Under the pieces are notes generated by a model. That model was not told the origin of the DNA. It saw only the letters and a program-made list of their open reading frames with translations, and did no database searches. Below, piece after piece: positions 6,489-6,548 of a stretch of 6,548 nucleotides of DNA (positions are counted from its first letter, which is position 1; each line of letters begins with the position of its first letter). A program made the position numbers and the translations under genes. Origin of the DNA: Anaerolineaceae bacterium (GTDB lineage: Bacteria > Chloroflexota > Anaerolineae > 4572-78); contig JANTHQ010000109.1 in the NCBI GenBank assembly GCA_024762375.1, positions 1 to 6,548 of the forward strand, read 5' to 3'.

Positions 6489-6520
6489 TGTTACCTCCTT
6501 ACTTTTTAGTAACCAGTTTG
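6481..6520 (-). promoter_or_regulatory. Inverted repeat enclosing SD and start codon of the first Hsp20 gene
   Basis: On the mRNA, CAAAC (6520-6516) can pair with GUUUG in codons 2-3 (6485-6481), and GUUAC (6513-6509) with GUAAC just after GGAG (6494-6490). The AUG then sits in a small internal loop (2 by 4 bases) and most of the SD in a 14-base terminal loop. A competing hairpin, UUACU (6512-6508) with AGUAA (6503-6499) around a loop of four A, would leave the start codon free. All stems are short and A/U-rich, so any structure would be heat-labile. This is a candidate only; it is not a ROSE or fourU element by sequence. Confidence 0.35.
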
Positions 6521-6538
6521 TTTGAGTTTTACGCCTAT

Positions 6539-6544
6539 ACTATA
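6539..6544 (-). promoter_or_regulatory. Candidate -10 box of the Hsp20 operon
   Basis: On the minus strand TATAGT (6544-6539) resembles a sigma-70 -10 box and would start transcription near 6532, giving a leader of about 44 bases. The matching -35 would lie near 6562-6567, outside the window, so the sigma factor class cannot be judged. Confidence 0.4.
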
Positions 6545-6548
6545 CGTG

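Noticed and set aside
6489..6548. CIRCE operator or sigma-32 promoter for the Hsp20 operon
   Set aside because: Neither the TTAGCACTC/GAGTGCTAA repeat nor a CCCCAT-type -10 is present in the visible leader; the -35 region is outside the window.

Overview
The window looks like part of a bacterial chromosome with about half G+C. It holds five complete protein genes and no mobile element, RNA gene or CRISPR array. The Shine-Dalgarno (SD) sequences are strong and the signalling and transport proteins are of common bacterial types. Some features (a hybrid PAS kinase ending in a receiver, a ClC protein with CBS and RCK_C tails, several Hsp20 paralogues) are frequent in Deltaproteobacteria and in FCB-group or Calditrichota-like lineages. 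Nothing here fixes the phylum, so that placement is only an impression.

Layout. Positions 1-159 are non-coding upstream sequence with an 8-bp inverted repeat and at best a weak promoter. Positions 160-2712 (+) encode an 850-residue membrane-anchored hybrid histidine kinase: three N-terminal hydrophobic segments, three PAS domains, HisKA, HATPase and a C-terminal receiver. A short convergent gap (2713-2782) contains a 9-bp perfect inverted repeat and weak terminator-like stems. Positions 2783-4903 (-) encode a 706-residue ClC chloride channel or transporter with two CBS domains and an RCK_C (TrkA_C) domain. Positions 4904-5068 hold a good extended -10 promoter for the ClC gene and, just upstream of it, a clear intrinsic terminator for the next operon. 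Positions 5069-6488 (-) encode three tandem small heat shock proteins (Hsp20, alpha-crystallin fold), transcribed from right to left. The last 60 bases carry the operon leader and a candidate -10 box; its -35 would lie beyond the window.

How the genes relate. The three Hsp20 genes are closely spaced (gaps of 23 and 44 bases), each has a near-consensus SD, and one terminator ends the operon. They are probably co-expressed and may form mixed oligomers that hold unfolding proteins. The ClC gene lies downstream on the same strand but has its own promoter and so forms a separate unit. The kinase is convergent with it and has no adjacent response regulator, so its output must go through its own receiver to an unlinked partner.

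The most interesting points are the ClC selectivity and coupling residues (Val at the usual internal proton-glutamate position, His in the first selectivity motif), an inverted repeat that places the first Hsp20 SD and start codon inside a possible RNA hairpin, and an Hsp20 paralogue with a short, charged, aromatic-free N-terminal arm. I see no clearly new multi-gene system.
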